Positions 5,655 to 7,185 of a DNA stretch of 7,185 bases are shown piece by piece. The translations under genes were made by a program, and so were the position numbers. The notes beneath the pieces were generated by a model that saw only the letters and a program-made list of their open reading frames with translations, ran no database searches and had not been told where the DNA came from. Source of the DNA: DATATB01 sp036268995 (GTDB lineage: Bacteria > Planctomycetota > Planctomycetia > Pirellulales > PNKZ01). The stretch's first letter is position 1; every line of letters starts with the position of its first letter. The stretch spans positions 1 through 7,185 of the forward strand of contig DATATB010000154.1 in assembly GCA_036268995.1 (NCBI GenBank). Direction: 5' to 3'.

Positions 5655-6989
5655 TCAGTCCGCGTGTTGGCCCTTGATCCACTGAGCAATGTCTAGCACG
5701 ACCTTTTCGGCGACATTGCCCTGGGTGGAATACTCGGCTGGAGAACCCGGCCCTTTGCCCGCGATGAATAGGTGATTCAGAGCTGGATAAGAAATGAACG
5801 TCACGTCTTTGCGTGCGGCGAGCGCTTTTTTCCAGCGTCCAAAATCCTCCATCGTGACTTGATAATCGCGCTCGCCTTGCAAAATGAGCAGAGGCCGCTT
5901 CACGGCGACGGCGGCTTCGGCCGGGTCATAGCCTCGCAAGTCGATCCAGTAGGGGACCGGAACCCCCAGTGGCAGTGCCTTGTTACCGGTTTTTGCGGAT
6001 AGCTCGGGCGACTTAACCCTGGCCACTTGCTGCGCCAGTTCGTCGAGCTGCTTCTGTTCGCCCGCGGATATTTTCCCATCAAGCGACAGGATGTACCTGG
6101 TCTGTTCGAGGATCACGTCTTCCAGCGGCCGGGTCGAGCCTGCCAAACTGATAAAGCCAGCGATCCGGTGGTTGGCCGTAGCGATTCGCGGTATGAGCGA
6201 GCCGCCCAGGCTATGCCCCAGCACGTAAATCCGTTGGCGGTCGATTTTCTCGCAAGCGGCCAAGGCATCGACCGCGGCAGTGGCGTCATCCACCGTTTCT
6301 GCCTTCACGGTAATGCTGTTCGCCAACAGCGACATCGCCAGCGGATATTGTTTGGTGCGCTTCTCGTAACGCAGCACGGCAATCCCTCGCGAAGCCAATC
6401 CGGACGCCAAATCACGAAACGGTTTGTTCGGGCCAAGCGTTTCGTCTCGGTCGTTCGGCCCAGATCCGTGAACGAGCACGACCGCGGGAAACGGCCCTTC
6501 GCCCTTGGGCAGCAAAAGCGTGCCGGGCAGACTCCAGGGGGCGCTGCCGATGCTCAGTGCCTTTTCTTCGAACTTTGCAGGATCGGCATACGATGGCGGC
6601 TTATATTTGCCCGACGGAACGAAGAAAAGTCCAGTGACCAGGTTGTCTGCATCGAAGACGACCTTGGCATCGAGCTTCCACCAATGAAACTCGCAGGTCA
6701 CGAAGACAAATTCGTATCGCTTGGTCTTCACTATCCTGGTTTCTGTCGCGCGCTCCAGTGGGCCATATTGCGTTGTCAGCCCGCTCCAGACCTCCTTAAG
6801 TTTCGCAGCCGGCATGACACGCTTCATGGTCGGATCGAAAGGCTCGATGGCCCGATCGAATTCGCCCGCCGCCAGATGGGCCACCAGCGCCTTCGCCATC
6901 TCCAACCGCTTGGCCGCCTGGTCGTTCGCCATAACGGCCGAGGCCTGCGTCGCGGTCAGCGCGACGATTAAAATTAAGGTTCGCAGCAC
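5655..6989 (-). CDS. secreted alpha/beta hydrolase with N-terminal DUF3887-like domain
   Basis: This 444-residue enzyme is predicted to be exported and to hydrolyse an ester or peptide-like substrate that cannot be named from sequence. Residues 1-22 form a signal peptide (MLRTLILIVALTATQASA, then VMAND). Residues 25-125 match the DUF3887 pattern: AKALVAHLAAGEFDRAIEPFD, then LKEVWSGL and the YGPLE turn. The alpha/beta hydrolase domain covers about 140-441. It has HGSGPNDRDE at 174-183 (oxyanion region), the nucleophile elbow GHSLGG with Ser260, Asp375 in LILQGERDYQV, and His406 in ALNHLF. The catalytic triad is therefore complete. An insertion at about 287-355, between the core strands, probably forms the lid. 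The GTG start at 6989 is supported by GGAG 8 nt upstream and by the immediate signal peptide. The gene converges on the sigma operon and has its own promoter, so it need not share its regulation. The family is sure; the substrate is unknown. Confidence 0.92.
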   Translation of the reverse strand: MLRTLILIVALTATQASAVMANDQAAKRLEMAKALVAHLAAGEFDRAIEPFDPTMKRVMPAAKLKEVWSGLTTQYGPLERATETRIVKTKRYEFVFVTCEFHWWKLDAKVVFDADNLVTGLFFVPSGKYKPPSYADPAKFEEKALSIGSAPWSLPGTLLLPKGEGPFPAVVLVHGSGPNDRDETLGPNKPFRDLASGLASRGIAVLRYEKRTKQYPLAMSLLANSITVKAETVDDATAAVDALAACEKIDRQRIYVLGHSLGGSLIPRIATANHRIAGFISLAGSTRPLEDVILEQTRYILSLDGKISAGEQKQLDELAQQVARVKSPELSAKTGNKALPLGVPVPYWIDLRGYDPAEAAVAVKRPLLILQGERDYQVTMEDFGRWKKALAARKDVTFISYPALNHLFIAGKGPGSPAEYSTQGNVAEKVVLDIAQWIKGQHAD

Positions 6990-6997
6990 AGCGGCGA

Positions 6998-7001
6998 CTC
7001 C
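6998..7001 (-). promoter_or_regulatory. Shine-Dalgarno site of the hydrolase GTG start
   Basis: On the minus strand GGAG is followed by 8 nt and then GTG at 6989-6987. This is good spacing and settles the choice of the GTG start, since the signal peptide begins right there. Confidence 0.6.
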
Positions 7002-7024
7002 GGAATAACTCGCCCAGAGCAGCT

Positions 7025-7052
7025 ATTGTAATGGCGGGGCGCGCCGAGTCAC
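7025..7052 (-). promoter_or_regulatory. likely sigma-70-type promoter of the hydrolase gene
   Basis: On the minus strand GTGACT (7052-7047, 4/6 to the -35 consensus), a 16-bp spacer and TACAAT (7030-7025, 5/6 to the -10 consensus) form the best promoter match in the window. Transcription would begin near 7018, giving a leader of about 30 nt that includes the GGAG site. Confidence 0.5.
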
Positions 7053-7083
7053 GGTCCGTACGGGTCGCACGACGTCCCGCGAC

Positions 7084-7185
7084 TTAAGGCGAAGGCCTGG
7101 GCATGAGCATTTGCTCTTGTGCCGGACATTGGTAGGTCAGAGCTTGTCGGGCGTTATGGCAGCGATCCCACTGAAGCGGCGAAAG
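7084..7185 (-). CDS. possible C-terminal end of a transposase or integrase-like gene (partial)
   Basis: On the minus strand 33 codons are open from the right edge to a TAA at 7086-7084. They include RCHNARQALTYQCPA. The N-x-R-x-A-L-x-Y-x-x-P-A pattern recalls the end of rve-type integrase/transposase domains, which often read N-x-x-R-P-H-x-A-L-x-Y-x-x-P-A. Here the R-P-H part is shortened, third-position GC is less marked than in the other genes, and the stretch is short. It could be a real gene end, a relic of an insertion sequence, or a chance open frame. The small inverted repeat GAGCA-TT-TGCTC (7106-7117) lies inside it. If real, the gene is transcribed towards the hydrolase promoter. Confidence 0.3.
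   Translation of the reverse strand, partial: LSPLQWDRCHNARQALTYQCPAQEQMLMPRPSP

Noticed and set aside
6027..6971. A 314-codon plus-strand frame opposite the hydrolase gene
   Set aside because: It has no recognisable domain and an Arg/Gln/His-rich composition typical of an antisense frame. The minus strand has a signal peptide, a catalytic triad, a promoter and a Shine-Dalgarno site.

Overview
The window is GC-rich bacterial DNA, probably from a planctomycete (Pirellulales-like). This assignment is inferred from the gene types, from protein style, and from starts that mostly lack a Shine-Dalgarno sequence. No marker gene confirms it. It looks like ordinary chromosome: no rRNA, tRNA, CRISPR array or intact mobile element was seen.

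Left part (1-1250). The last 59 codons of an unrecognised gene are followed by a 208-bp gap and a small Flp-type pilin gene. Tail-to-tail with the pilin lies a NUDIX hydrolase of the ADP-ribose pyrophosphatase type on the minus strand. It most likely starts at a TTG with a good Shine-Dalgarno sequence. A 106-bp divergent region containing a perfect 10-bp palindrome separates it from the next gene.

Middle (1242-4203). An M50 site-2 intramembrane protease carries a C-terminal tail of the kind also seen on rhomboid proteases. A 277-bp gap with two hairpins follows, then a soluble HD-GYP protein with an N-terminal sensor-like region, a coiled coil and a GAF-like domain. It is predicted to hydrolyse cyclic di-GMP.

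Right part (4204-7185). An ECF sigma factor overlaps by 11 bp with a four-helix membrane protein that is probably its regulator. Convergent to this pair is a secreted alpha/beta hydrolase with an N-terminal DUF3887-like domain and a well-formed promoter and ribosome binding site. The 109-bp convergent gap holds a 34-bp near-copy (32/34) of the conserved VADAYDAMAS-coding stretch of the HD-GYP gene. This is the most unusual feature of the window. At the right edge, 33 minus-strand codons end in a motif resembling the C-terminus of integrase-type transposases.

Several products concern signalling and the cell envelope: pilin, c-di-GMP turnover, intramembrane proteolysis and an ECF sigma with a membrane partner. 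Only the sigma/membrane-protein pair is clearly an operon. I see no convincing previously undescribed system here.
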